The notes under the pieces were generated by a model that made no database searches, was not told where the DNA came from, and saw only the letters and a program-made list of their open reading frames with translations. Below, one piece after another: positions 35,649 to 45,403 of a stretch of 64,000 bases of DNA. Each line of letters begins with the position of its first letter. Within the stretch, counting starts at the first letter, position 1. Origin of the DNA: Ruminiclostridium cellobioparum DSM 1351 = ATCC 15832 (GTDB taxonomy: Bacteria > Bacillota > Clostridia > Acetivibrionales > DSM-1351); assembly GCF_000621505.1 (NCBI RefSeq), contig NZ_JHYD01000023.1, positions 1-64,000 of the forward strand, written 5' to 3'. Both the position numbers and the translations under genes were made by a program.

Positions 35649-35678
35649 ATTATATAATATTTTTCAAAAAAGTGTCAA
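35649..35678 (-). promoter_or_regulatory. Strong sigma-A promoter of rpsU-yqeY
   Basis: On the minus strand a perfect TTGACA and a perfect TATAAT are 18 bp apart, consistent with high expression of a ribosomal protein. Confidence 0.8.
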
Positions 35679-35702
35679 CATTTATTTATATAAGCACATA
35701 AC

Positions 35703-36047
35703 TTACAGTATTTTGCTGCCCATGGGTTTACCGCCCACAAGGTGATAGTGGAGGTGGAAAACCGTCTGGCCTGCATGGGTTCCGCAGTTGTTTATAAGCC
35801 GGTAGCCGGTCTCCGCCACACCTAATTGTTTTGCTATTTCATTTGCTGCAAGATGTATATCTTTCATTATTCCAACATTCTCAACTGTTAATTCATTATG
35901 GGAAGCTATATGCTCCTTGGGTACTATGAGAACGTGAACAGGTGCCTCCGGATTGATATCATGAAAAGCATATACCCTGTCGTTTTCATAAACCGGTTTG
36001 GATGGAATCTCTCTGTTGATTATTTTACAAAAAATACAATCGCTCAT
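35703..36047 (-). CDS. HIT-family (HinT-like) nucleotide hydrolase
   Basis: A 114-residue protein with CIFCKIINREIPS at the N-terminus (CxxC zinc-type motif), DINPEAPVHVLIVPKEHI in the middle and the histidine triad HLHYHLVGG near residue 98. Family members cleave purine nucleotide phosphoramidates. AAAGGAG precedes the ATG at 36047; six further codons upstream overlap this site. It follows alaS by 33 bp and probably shares its transcript. Confidence 0.95.
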   Translation of the reverse strand: MSDCIFCKIINREIPSKPVYENDRVYAFHDINPEAPVHVLIVPKEHIASHNELTVENVGIMKDIHLAANEIAKQLGVAETGYRLINNCGTHAGQTVFHLHYHLVGGKPMGSKIL

Positions 36048-36080
36048 AATAAAGCTCCTTTCCATATTACTTCTTCCATA

Positions 36081-38720
36081 TTACTTTATTTGTGCCTCAA
36101 TAACAGGAATTGCAGCCTTCAGCGCATCATTTATCTTTGATGCATCCTTTCCGCCGGCCTGTGCCATGTCAGGACGACCGCCCCCTCCGCCGCCTGCAAG
36201 TTTTGCAACTTCCTTGATGATATTTCCCGAATGAACGCCTTTTGCCAGAACATCCCTTGTAGCAGTCACTATAAAACTGACCTTGTCTCCATAGCTTGAG
36301 CCCAATACGACAACGCCGGATTCCAGCTTGTTTTTAAGCATATCCCCTGTATTTCTGAGCCCGTCTATATCAAGAGTATCGAAGCGTGCGGTAATTACTT
36401 TAACGCCCTTGACTTCAACAGCTTTTGAAATAACTTCATCGGCCTCGCCGCTCACCAGCCTGTTGCGAAGCTGCTCAATTTCCTTTTCAGCATTCTTAAG
36501 TTCCTGTCCGAGAGCTTCAACCTTTTTCAGACTGTCCTGGGGGGAAGCCTTCAAGGCCTGTGAAACCTCGTTTAACAGGTTTTCCTTCTCGGCATAGTAT
36601 CTGATGGCGGCTTCACCGGTAAGGGCTTCCAATCTCCTCACACCGGCTGCTACACCGCTTTCTCCCAATATCTTTACCAGCCCTGCCTGCGCTGTGTTCT
36701 TCAAATGAGTGCCGCCGCAGAATTCTATGCTGTAATCCTCAACCTTTACAACTCTGACGGTGTCTCCGTATTTCTCTCCGAACAGAGCCATGGCTCCAAG
36801 CTTCTTTGCTTCTTCTATGGGCATTTCCCTGACGTTTACCTCCATACTTTCAAGTATGGCCCGGTTTGTCATATCTTCAACCCTTTTGAGTTCCTCCGCC
36901 GTCATAGCCGAGAAATGGCTGAAGTCAAATCTGAGCTTGTTTGGTTCTACAAGTGAACCCGCCTGGTGAACGTGATCGCCAAGCACTGTTCTCAGCGCCT
37001 TGTGCAATAAATGTGTAGTTGTGTGGTTTCTGCAGATCGCCATTCTTCTATTCACATCTATCTGTGCGGTGACCTGATTGCCTGTTTCTATCAAACCGCT
37101 TTCTACAACACCGGTATGCAGATATTTTCCGTCGGCAGTCTTTGTACAGTCACTGATCTTAACCCTGCCGTTACCGGAGGTTATTGTACCGGTGTCTCCC
37201 ACCTGTCCGCCGCTTTCGGCATAGAAGGAGGTTTTATCCAGTATTACTGTAACCTCATCCCCCTCCTGGGCCGTTTCTGCAATCTCACCGTCTTTTACAA
37301 TGTAGAGGATCTTTGCATCGGCAGAGGTGGTTTCATACCCGGTAAAGGCAGTTTTGAGGCTTTTGTCCAGCTTGTCGAATACGCTGTCGGCCCAGGCAGA
37401 GGTATCCTTGCTGTTATGGGCATCCCTTGCCTTTTTCTTCTGGGCGTCCATCTCCTTTTTAAAGCCGTCCTCATCTGTTCCAAGACCGTTTTCCTCTGCA
37501 ATTTCCCTGGTGAGATCCAATGGGAAACCATAGGTATCATGCAGTTTGAATACCATTTCTCCCGGAAGGACCGCCTGTTTCTTTTCCTTGATTTCAGAAA
37601 TAAATTCATTCAGAATAACTATCCCCTGGTCAACAGTAGCCTCAAAGCGCTCTTCTTCAATTCTTATAACCTTTTTGATGTATTCGGCCTTTTCAGCAAG
37701 TTCAGGATATGCTTCCCTGGATTCGTTTATCACTACCATCGCAACGTCGTACAGGAAAGGCTTGTTTATTCCAAGAAGTCTTCCGTGTCTTGCCGCTCTT
37801 CTGAGCAGTCTTCTTAAAACATAGCCCCTGCCTTCATTTGAAGGGAGAACTCCGTCACATACCATCATTGTGGTGCTTCTGATGTGGTCGGTTATTACAC
37901 GGATTGATACATCCGTGTTTTCGAATTTTTTATATTCAACGCCTGCTATACTGCATATATAATTCAAAATATTAAGCACAGTGTCAACCTCAAAGAGGTT
38001 GTCTACGCCCTGGGATATACAGGCAAGTCTTTCCAGGCCCATGCCGGTATCTATGTTTGGATGTGCAAGTCTGGTATAGTTACCCTGCTCGTCTTTGTTG
38101 AACTGGGTGAACACATTGTTCCAGAATTCAACATAGCGGTCACATTCACAGCCCACCTTGCAATCGGGGCTTCCGCAGCCCTTTTCGGGGCCTCTGTCAA
38201 AATATATTTCCGAGCATGGGCCGCATGGACCTATGCCGTGTTCCCAGAAGTTATCCTTCTTTCCCATTCTGACAATTCTCTCGGGAGGGAGTCCTATATC
38301 CTTGTTCCATATTTCAAAGGCTTCATCATCATCTTCATATATTGTCACCCAGAGCTTGTCGACCGGCATTTTCAGATCCTGGGTACAGAATTCCCAGGCC
38401 CATGGAATAGCTTCTTTTTTAAAATAATCTCCAAAGGAGAAATTCCCAAGCATTTCAAAATAAGTTCCATGACGCGCTGTTTTTCCGACATTCTCTATAT
38501 CAGGAGTTCTGATACACTTCTGACAGGTTGTCACCCTTTTCCTGGGCGGTTCCTCCTGACCTGTAAAGTAAGGCTTCAGCGGAGCCATTCCCGAATTGAT
38601 AAGTAAAAGGCTAGGGTCATTTTTAGGCACCAGCGGTGCACTTGCCATTCTCAAATGACCTTTGCTTTCAAAAAAGCTGAGATAACGTTCTCTGAGCTCG
38701 TTTAATCCTAACTTCTGCAT
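36081..38720 (-). CDS. alaS: Alanyl-tRNA synthetase
   Basis: Charges tRNA-Ala and clears mischarged Ser/Gly. The 879-residue enzyme has the class II catalytic core (about 1-250: [33 protein letters not shown]), a tRNA-recognition region (to about 460), an editing domain with the metal ligands HTTTHLLH and FCGGTH (about 560-700), and a DHHA1 C-terminal domain ending with the glycine-rich [20 protein letters not shown] precedes the ATG. A T-box leader controls it. Confidence 0.97.
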   Translation of the reverse strand: MQKLGLNELRERYLSFFESKGHLRMASAPLVPKNDPSLLLINSGMAPLKPYFTGQEEPPRKRVTTCQKCIRTPDIENVGKTARHGTYFEMLGNFSFGDYFKKEAIPWAWEFCTQDLKMPVDKLWVTIYEDDDEAFEIWNKDIGLPPERIVRMGKKDNFWEHGIGPCGPCSEIYFDRGPEKGCGSPDCKVGCECDRYVEFWNNVFTQFNKDEQGNYTRLAHPNIDTGMGLERLACISQGVDNLFEVDTVLNILNYICSIAGVEYKKFENTDVSIRVITDHIRSTTMMVCDGVLPSNEGRGYVLRRLLRRAARHGRLLGINKPFLYDVAMVVINESREAYPELAEKAEYIKKVIRIEEERFEATVDQGIVILNEFISEIKEKKQAVLPGEMVFKLHDTYGFPLDLTREIAEENGLGTDEDGFKKEMDAQKKKARDAHNSKDTSAWADSVFDKLDKSLKTAFTGYETTSADAKILYIVKDGEIAETAQEGDEVTVILDKTSFYAESGGQVGDTGTITSGNGRVKISDCTKTADGKYLHTGVVESGLIETGNQVTAQIDVNRRMAICRNHTTTHLLHKALRTVLGDHVHQAGSLVEPNKLRFDFSHFSAMTAEELKRVEDMTNRAILESMEVNVREMPIEEAKKLGAMALFGEKYGDTVRVVKVEDYSIEFCGGTHLKNTAQAGLVKILGESGVAAGVRRLEALTGEAAIRYYAEKENLLNEVSQALKASPQDSLKKVEALGQELKNAEKEIEQLRNRLVSGEADEVISKAVEVKGVKVITARFDTLDIDGLRNTGDMLKNKLESGVVVLGSSYGDKVSFIVTATRDVLAKGVHSGNIIKEVAKLAGGGGGGRPDMAQAGGKDASKINDALKAAIPVIEAQIK

Positions 38721-38819
38721 CTAATCCTCCATCCCGCTGCAATGCAGCGACACAATAGTAATGAAAGTAATGAAAACCTGCTTGCAGATTTTTTATGCGT
38801 GAACTTTCAGCTATAACAA

Positions 38820-39066
38820 TAAAAAACTCCCATCCCAAAGTCAATTGACTTTTACAAGGGACGAGAGATATTCTCACGCGGTACCACCCTAATTCCCCTG
38901 AACGGGGCTCTTAGAACAAACGTTAACGCCGTTTTCACGTCCTGTCCTTTTAACGACAGGCAGCTCCGGAACTGCTTCACCATATACCCTGCAGGAGCTT
39001 CCACCAAGCGCTCCCTCTCTGTGACAGCAAACATAAGGCTACTTCTTTCCATCAATGCCATTTACA
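38820..39066 (-). ncRNA. T-box leader of alaS
   Basis: The minus strand has the T-box AGGGTGGTACCGCGTG (complement of 38875-38890), followed by a terminator hairpin (CTCTCGTCCC...GGGATGGGAG, with TTTTTT) at 38821-38868. Stem I elements AGAGAG and GCTTGGTGGAAGC are upstream. A GCA triplet at the complement of 38973-38975 is the candidate alanine specifier. Uncharged tRNA-Ala should favour read-through into alaS. Confidence 0.9.
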
Positions 39067-39071
39067 CAAAA

Positions 39072-39101
39072 ATTATATACAAACCTGCAATGGCATGTCA
39101 A
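39072..39101 (-). promoter_or_regulatory. Promoter of the alaS T-box transcript
   Basis: A perfect TTGACA and a perfect TATAAT on the minus strand are separated by 18 bp; the predicted start falls at the 5' end of the T-box leader. Confidence 0.8.
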
Positions 39102-39134
39102 GAGGTTGCTGCAAAACTAAAACAATTTGAAATA

Positions 39135-39797
39135 CTATGAATTATTCCGGTCTATGAACTCAACCAGCTGCAGAGGATCTGAAAACAGGACCTGTGAACC
39201 GCATTCCTCCAGTTCCTCTCTTTCCCTGAAGCCCCATAATGCGCCTGCCGCACACATTCCTGCATTCCGTGCAGATATCATGTCTCCCCCCGAATCTCCA
39301 AGATAAATGGCTTCGGCCGGTGTAATTCCCATATGTTCCGCCGCTTCAAGAAGAGCTGCCGGATCAGGTTTTCTCGGTACTCCCTCCCGTTCGCCGAAAA
39401 TAACTTCAAAATAGCCTTTTCCAAGGACCTTTTCAATAATCTCGTTTGTGGGTCTGTGAGGCTTATTTGAACAGACAGCCATTTTTATGCCTGCAGCCCT
39501 GAGCTTTCCCAACATTTCAGGAATGTTGCCATATGGTTTTGTTTTATTAACATAATTATTGTTGTAGATAATTCTGTAATCAGCCAGGATGCTGTCAGCA
39601 ATTTCTTCCCCTGTACCTGCCGGAACAGCTTTTTTTATCAGCTGTTTCACCCCATTGCCTACAAATTTTTTATAGGCAGCAGTGGGATGGCTGGCAAAAC
39701 CATGTTTTGCCAGTGCTTCATTTGCACTGTCTGCCAGATCTTCAAGGGAATCGATCAATGTACCGTCCAGATCAAATATTACTGCTCTATATTTCAT
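39135..39797 (-). CDS. HAD-family phosphatase (phosphoglycolate phosphatase-like)
   Basis: A 220-residue HAD hydrolase with all four motifs: FDLDGTLIDS (nucleophile Asp), VCSNKP, a Lys before GYFEVIFGERE, and YLGDSGGDMISARNAG. The helical cap (about 18-85) fits the Gph/PpaX subgroup, which acts on phosphoglycolate or releases phosphate from pyrophosphate. The ATG at 39797 has GGAGG upstream; another ATG four codons before overlaps it. Confidence 0.88.
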   Translation of the reverse strand: MKYRAVIFDLDGTLIDSLEDLADSANEALAKHGFASHPTAAYKKFVGNGVKQLIKKAVPAGTGEEIADSILADYRIIYNNNYVNKTKPYGNIPEMLGKLRAAGIKMAVCSNKPHRPTNEIIEKVLGKGYFEVIFGEREGVPRKPDPAALLEAAEHMGITPAEAIYLGDSGGDMISARNAGMCAAGALWGFREREELEECGSQVLFSDPLQLVEFIDRNNS

Positions 39798-39856
39798 GAT
39801 AACCTCCATAAGTCAATACTCCGATTAAAATCCGCCTTTTTATAAAGTATATAATT

Positions 39857-39895
39857 CCTGGCGGGAATCGTCAATTTTGCCGTATGCCCGCCGGG
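39857..39895 (-). terminator. Weak terminator-like hairpin after the surface-protein gene
   Basis: CCTGGCGGG (39857-39865) and CCCGCCGGG (39887-39895) pair with one mismatch; an AT-rich tract rather than a T run follows on the minus strand. Confidence 0.4.
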
Positions 39896-39957
39896 AATCA
39901 TATTATTGGCTATTCTGTGCAGGAGGCCTCATTGCGCTCCAAATACAAAAGAATTCA

Positions 39958-42900
39958 CTAATATAAATCGTATCTCTCCATGAATTTTACAATCATTACG
40001 GCCGCTTCCGCTCTTGTGGCTATTCCCCCTGGATCAAAGCTGCCATCCTCTCTGCCGCCTATAATACCTTCTCCAGCCATAGCAGAGACGGCTGTCCTCG
40101 CCCAATTACTTATGGAAGCATGGTCAACAAAGTTTGTTTTTCCCTCTCCAGTCACCTCCAGGCCCTTTACCCTGGCAAGATTGTACAGCATCACAGCCAT
40201 CTGCTCTCTCGTAACAGGACTGCCCGTGCCGAATTCATCAGAGCTGATTCCGTTTACTATACCCGCTTTGCTGGCCCAGCCCACGTAGCCGGAATACCAG
40301 GTATCACTCCTGACATCCTTAAAAACATCTGTCTCTATTCCCTCAGCACCGGCCAGCTTTCCGAGTACAGTAACAAACATCGCTCTTGTCATGGTATTAT
40401 CTGGAGCAAATTCGTGCTGTCCCACACCTGCAAAAAGCTTTTTCTCAACAGCCTTTCCAATGTAATTGGCAGCCCAGTGATTACTGACATCGGAAAATAA
40501 TTTGGCTGCTGTTTCGCCATATGAAATATCCGGAGCTTTTTCCGTTTCTTTTTTGACTTCGGAGGACTTTTCCTTTTCATCAGCATTATTTTGACTCGAA
40601 GACGGTGAAGAACTGCTTCCGGATGAGGATGAACCACCGCCGGATGAAGGACCTCCGGTTGAGGGTGAATCTCCCCCTGACGGAGCTTTTATCAACCTGT
40701 CCTTGAATATAAGACCCTGCTCTGAAGAATACGCCCAATCACGCAAGATTACTTCAGTTGCAATTTTTGTGCCAAGCTCAGCTAAAACAGCGTTGGCCCT
40801 GCCTATGAGGCTGCTGTCGCTTTTATTGGCGTTAAGCAGGTTTGCAAAGGCAGTGCTCTTAATCTCTGACAAAGTCCTGCCCTCAAGAGCTATAACCGTT
40901 CCTTTTCCATAATTGGTCCCGGGTACAACAGTTCCAACACCTTTTGCAGGAGAAACAGCGGTGGCTCCGCTTATCTGGCGGGAATCCGTGCTATAATATG
41001 CATTCTCAACATAGCCTATACCTGAAACCCTGCCTGAAAAGCCTCCGATATCAACCGTTGTATTTTCTGATGTAAGGTTTACATTTGCATAATTATTTAC
41101 GGATACTGCGGCATTCAATCCTGCGATTCCGCCAATCTCTATTCGTGCTCCGTTTCCAGTGCCTTTTATACTGCCAAGAGCGTAGTTATTGACAACAGCC
41201 GCCCTGTTTGGAAGGCCTGCAAGTCCCCCGGCATAGCAATAACCGTCCCTGCTCTGTCCGATTATTGCCACATCGGTGTAGCAGTTTGCTATTGTGCCGC
41301 GGTTGATAGCCCCAATCAATCCTCCGCTGTCATTTTGCTTGGCCGAGTAGCTGTTTATCCTTCCCGTGGCATAGCAAAAATCAATATACCCGTTGTCTCC
41401 TGCGTTTTCTATGACATATCCAGCCAGGAGCCCGGCATATGCTATGGAATCTCCCAAATACTTCTGATAAACAGACGCATTCTCAATTCCTAAATTTTTG
41501 ATTTTTGCCCCTTCGAGATTGGCAAAAAGCCCCACCGATTTGCAATATGTCTCCGGTTCTGCTTCAGAACCTATGGTCATGTTGCCGACGACTTTATTAT
41601 TTCCGTCAAGGGTTCCCCTGAACCCGTAAGCTCCTGGGCCCCCAACCGGCAGCCAGTTGATTCCCGCCAGTGAGATATCACTTCCAAGCTTAATAAAGCT
41701 GCCTTCGTAATGCTCATCGGCATTTACCGATTCCGCAAACGCTTTGAGCTGATTTGCAGTATTAATCACAAAAGGATTGTTCTTTGTCCCGTCTCCCCAT
41801 GCAAATATGGAAGGATCAACCTTTCCATAGCCTGTCAGGTCATGATTTGCCGCTTTCTGCGCCGCGGCGGCTATAGCACTCTTTAATGCCTTTACAATTT
41901 CACTGTCCTCGTTTGCTTTTGCGTAGTTTTGACTTGAAAGGACAGCCTTAATCACTTCCGAAGCAGCATTTTCAAGTGCAGCTCCCTCGCTGTGATCTTT
42001 AATGTTGATGGACGTTATATAATTATTTTTTACGGTTATAACCACATAGATATATTTTCCACTGGGTCCCGCCGCCCTGCCGTAATAGGTTCCATCTGCA
42101 ATATAAGGCTTTTCAGGCTCAAATTCCGGAGTCATATCCTTATAGGTTATACTTACCTGCGGGCCAACAGGCATGACAAGGCCGTCAGCCAGCTCCCAGG
42201 CTCTGAGTCTCATAAAGCCCGGCAACCCCATGGCATTCTGTTCCCCCGTGTTTGAGCTCTCACCCTTCACAATATCCAAAGGGAAAGCGTTGTGGTTTGA
42301 ATTTAAAAGTTCGGCAAAAGTCATACTTTTAAGTTCTGCCTGACTTTTGGCCTGGATGCCCACATGGTATGTGCCGTCATAGGGCCCACCCTCGTCATTT
42401 ACGCCTGCACTGACCATAAAACCCACATCTATGACCGGATTGCTTATTGTACCGTTGCTGTTCTGCACAGCTTCCGAATTATAGTATGATATAAACTGCC
42501 GGGCTATTCCCGTGGACCAACCCGCTATCGAGCCTACATATTGTGAAAAGGAATCGGCCTTCATATTTCCGGCAGCGTAACAGTTTGCCATTTTGCCCCC
42601 ATTGACACCGATAAATGAAGACACCGCCGGCATTCCTTCGTTTCCGTTATCCCTGCTTGCCTTTCCGCCCGTATCACCAAGTGCAAAGCAATTTGCAACC
42701 ACGCTTCTGTTTGTCATACCTATAAAGGCTCCTGCCTCGGAAAGACCGCCTACGGCTGCACAATAAACCCCGGCATTTGTCCAGGAGTTTATGACACCGC
42801 CTCTTACAGTCTGTCCTATGAGCCCGCCTGCCCATGTATTGGCTTTCTGGTTGGTAGTTTCACCATATACATAGCCCTCTGCATGACAGCTGTCAATATA

Positions 42901-45036
42901 GCCCTTGTCTGCAAGACCTGCAAGCAGCCCTGCGTATGAACTTCCGCCACCTTTTACAGCAACTGTTGCTGCTTCAATACCAAGGTTTCTCACAACACCA
43001 TTTTCACCTATTACACCAAACAGTCCATAAAAGGTTGTCATTTTATTTGTGTCGCCGCTGTCCGTTTTTGCTTCTTCATACGGACTGCCCTTGGCTCCTA
43101 TGAACATTCCTCTGACCGTATGACCCTTTCCGTCAAATATACCCTGAAAGTCATAATGACCAAGGCCAATACATATCCATTGTTCGCTTGATACATCTAT
43201 ATCCCCGTCCAGTGCAATATATATTCCCGAATAGGTTATGTCATCCGAGAGTGATTTTGCAAATTCTCTAAACTGTTCCTCGGTTTTTATTATATACGGA
43301 CTTTCCTCTGTTCCGTTTCCGCTTTCAAAGATACCGGTATCAATGGTATCATCAACAAAAGTCCTGCCTGAAAGTACAGCACCTCCGCTGCCGGGCTCCC
43401 ATGCATAAAGGCCTCCTACCGTGCTGACTGCACCAGTCAGGTTCCCCATATTGGGCTTGTTTGCCCCCTCAATGGCAGCTGCCGCATTTGCTATTGACGC
43501 CCTTTTCAGCCCGTTGTTCAGCTCTTCGGCAAAGTCTGCCGTACTCATATCTCCACTGCCAACCGCAGCAACATTATTTTCAATGTAACCGGTAATAGTT
43601 GAAGTTGCCGTCATAAACGCCCTGGAATTTTGATCACTGTAATAAGCATTTATTATTGCCGTATTGGGTGTGACCATCCCGCTGATTCCGCCGGCCAGGC
43701 ACTTTGCAGGATCAGCACTTTCAGAGCTGACCAGCCCGCGGCTGTGAACATTATAAGCCGAGCCTCCATGGGATCCCAAAATCCCGCCTGCAACGCTGAG
43801 TGATGTGCTTAGTGTACGCGCAGATACATTTCCTGCTGTCCCCGCATTCATAATCACACATTTGTTTCCGGAGACACCGGCAATACCGCCTGCATAAGCC
43901 GCAGCACCTGCAGCTTCAGCACTGACATCAACATCGGTATGGCAGTTTGCAACAGTGCACTCCATTCCAAGAGAGCCAACAACTCCACCGGCCCAGCTCA
44001 TTTTAGACGCTCCGCCTGTATAAGCCGAAACCGTCCCGTCAATCCTGCAATTGTCGATTACCACACCATTTGCCGTTCGGCCTGCAATGGCACCGGCATA
44101 GATTGCATCACCGGCAGCAACTGAAATACCGACCTCTGTGAGCTCAACTTCGGAAATTCTGGCCCCGGTACCCAGATACCCAAAAAGACCCAGGTACTGT
44201 CCGGTTCCGCTGCTTATTGCAAGACCCTCCACATTATTGCCCGCTCCGCTGAAATCCCCTGAAAAAGCCGTATTCTCAGCAATTCCGATAGGCGTCCATT
44301 CCTGGCCCTTGAGAGAGATATCGGCGGTAAGCCTTATGTACTTGCCTTGATAATCAAATCCTTCATTTACCTTTCCGGCAAATCTTTTAAGCTGTTCAGC
44401 ATTCTCTATGCGGAATGGATCGCTTTGTGATCCGGTTCCGCCGGCAAAAATCCGGGTATCGGTTATCAAAGCCTTTGACAAAGCATCATTCACAGCCGCC
44501 TTGATCCCTTCACTGCTTCCGGTTGCTCCGCTGATGCAATCAACATCTGTGGAATTTGCTCCTATAATGCCGGCTATAACAGCCAGAGCCTGTTCCCACC
44601 TGGATGGGGTCTCATCTTGCGAAACCACCTCTATTTTTGTAATAACATTATCAGCTATTGTAACCTCTACGGTAACCTCACTTTTATAGCCGCTGCCGGT
44701 TCCCTGATATGTGCCGTCGGCATATTCTCCCGACAGTCCTATGCTGCGGACCTGTACCGGACCTGACTCCGAATCATAGGATTCCCCTATGAAAATTGCT
44801 CCGGAGGTTGTTGCAGCAGGCCGCAGATTCTCATCCCCACCCTCGGTATCCATATCAAATTGCAGTTCAGCAGCCCTCTTAACCTCATTACTGCTGTCCT
44901 GTAAAGCTAAAACGCTTCCCGTACCTGTATCAACCTCCTGCGAATATACCGGTGCAAGGGCCGAGGCCGCAACAGCCAATGCTGTTACAAATCCGGAAAG
45001 CCTCCTTAATTGCTTTTTTAAATTAGTAAACTTCAA
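39958..45036 (-). CDS. Large surface protein: FMN_bind, GLUG repeats and three SLH domains
   Basis: A 1692-residue secreted protein. After a signal peptide (KKQLRRLSGFVTALAVAASALAPVYSQ shortened here to its ends; cleavage near residue 33) comes an FMN_bind-like domain (about 75-180; SGEYADGTYQGTGSGY, VDCISGATGSSEGI), then long tracts of GLUG-type repeats such as AGAIAGRTANGVVIDNC and GGVVGSLGMECTVANC, a second FMN_bind-like domain (about 1030-1110; ADGTYYGRAAGPSG), more GLUG repeats, a Ser/Gly/Pro linker (about 1470-1500) and three SLH domains (about 1515-1692) that anchor it to cell-wall polymer. FMN_bind domains in secreted proteins can carry covalent flavin. TTG start at 45036, nine bases after AAGGGGAG. 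Its promoter overlaps a long palindrome. Confidence 0.88.
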   Translation of the reverse strand: MKFTNLKKQLRRLSGFVTALAVAASALAPVYSQEVDTGTGSVLALQDSSNEVKRAAELQFDMDTEGGDENLRPAATTSGAIFIGESYDSESGPVQVRSIGLSGEYADGTYQGTGSGYKSEVTVEVTIADNVITKIEVVSQDETPSRWEQALAVIAGIIGANSTDVDCISGATGSSEGIKAAVNDALSKALITDTRIFAGGTGSQSDPFRIENAEQLKRFAGKVNEGFDYQGKYIRLTADISLKGQEWTPIGIAENTAFSGDFSGAGNNVEGLAISSGTGQYLGLFGYLGTGARISEVELTEVGISVAAGDAIYAGAIAGRTANGVVIDNCRIDGTVSAYTGGASKMSWAGGVVGSLGMECTVANCHTDVDVSAEAAGAAAYAGGIAGVSGNKCVIMNAGTAGNVSARTLSTSLSVAGGILGSHGGSAYNVHSRGLVSSESADPAKCLAGGISGMVTPNTAIINAYYSDQNSRAFMTATSTITGYIENNVAAVGSGDMSTADFAEELNNGLKRASIANAAAAIEGANKPNMGNLTGAVSTVGGLYAWEPGSGGAVLSGRTFVDDTIDTGIFESGNGTEESPYIIKTEEQFREFAKSLSDDITYSGIYIALDGDIDVSSEQWICIGLGHYDFQGIFDGKGHTVRGMFIGAKGSPYEEAKTDSGDTNKMTTFYGLFGVIGENGVVRNLGIEAATVAVKGGGSSYAGLLAGLADKGYIDSCHAEGYVYGETTNQKANTWAGGLIGQTVRGGVINSWTNAGVYCAAVGGLSEAGAFIGMTNRSVVANCFALGDTGGKASRDNGNEGMPAVSSFIGVNGGKMANCYAAGNMKADSFSQYVGSIAGWSTGIARQFISYYNSEAVQNSNGTISNPVIDVGFMVSAGVNDEGGPYDGTYHVGIQAKSQAELKSMTFAELLNSNHNAFPLDIVKGESSNTGEQNAMGLPGFMRLRAWELADGLVMPVGPQVSITYKDMTPEFEPEKPYIADGTYYGRAAGPSGKYIYVVITVKNNYITSINIKDHSEGAALENAASEVIKAVLSSQNYAKANEDSEIVKALKSAIAAAAQKAANHDLTGYGKVDPSIFAWGDGTKNNPFVINTANQLKAFAESVNADEHYEGSFIKLGSDISLAGINWLPVGGPGAYGFRGTLDGNNKVVGNMTIGSEAEPETYCKSVGLFANLEGAKIKNLGIENASVYQKYLGDSIAYAGLLAGYVIENAGDNGYIDFCYATGRINSYSAKQNDSGGLIGAINRGTIANCYTDVAIIGQSRDGYCYAGGLAGLPNRAAVVNNYALGSIKGTGNGARIEIGGIAGLNAAVSVNNYANVNLTSENTTVDIGGFSGRVSGIGYVENAYYSTDSRQISGATAVSPAKGVGTVVPGTNYGKGTVIALEGRTLSEIKSTAFANLLNANKSDSSLIGRANAVLAELGTKIATEVILRDWAYSSEQGLIFKDRLIKAPSGGDSPSTGGPSSGGGSSSSGSSSSPSSSQNNADEKEKSSEVKKETEKAPDISYGETAAKLFSDVSNHWAANYIGKAVEKKLFAGVGQHEFAPDNTMTRAMFVTVLGKLAGAEGIETDVFKDVRSDTWYSGYVGWASKAGIVNGISSDEFGTGSPVTREQMAVMLYNLARVKGLEVTGEGKTNFVDHASISNWARTAVSAMAGEGIIGGREDGSFDPGGIATRAEAAVMIVKFMERYDLY

Positions 45037-45057
45037 AATATGTTTCTCCCCTTTCCA

Positions 45058-45081
45058 TACAGTTAGCATATGCTAACTGTA
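45058..45081. promoter_or_regulatory. 24-bp perfect palindrome (core TTAGCATATGCTAA) at the start of the surface-protein transcript
   Basis: All 24 bases are self-complementary. The predicted transcription start falls inside it, and a further half-site TTAGCATA (45085-45092) overlaps the -10 box; another ATGCTAA is at 45161-45167. This is the layout of a repressor operator. The TTAG...CTAA ends recall DtxR/IdeR-type boxes, but the match is loose and no regulator gene is nearby. Confidence 0.65.
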
Positions 45082-45111
45082 ATATTAGCATAGTTTTGAA
45101 AATTATGTCAA
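45082..45111 (-). promoter_or_regulatory. Promoter of the surface-protein gene
   Basis: On the minus strand a perfect TTGACA is followed after 18 bp by TAATAT. The start of transcription would fall in the adjacent palindrome. Confidence 0.7.
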
Positions 45112-45403
45112 TCTATTTTATTTTAATATTTTGCCTGAATATATGCATGCGAATATGAACATGCTAATTTTAATTGATTCATTTGTCATATTTATGTATA
45201 ATAACTTACAAATAACAGCTTTTTATTTATGGTTAAATTTGTCTAATATGGATTAGATACGTAATTAATCAGTTAACTAAATTTATGGCAAGGGAATAAA
45301 TTTATAATATCCCTGAGAGACTTCCCAAGTTTCTTATACACACTGAGAGTTCTGGTTTTATATGGGATATTTGATTTATCCCATGTCGGAAATGGAGATA
45401 AAA

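Noticed and set aside
45242-45257. Dyad TCTAATATGGATTAGA as an arginine-repressor box for argJ
   Set aside because: It does not match the TGNATANNNNNNTATNCA form of Arg boxes; too short and AT-rich to call.
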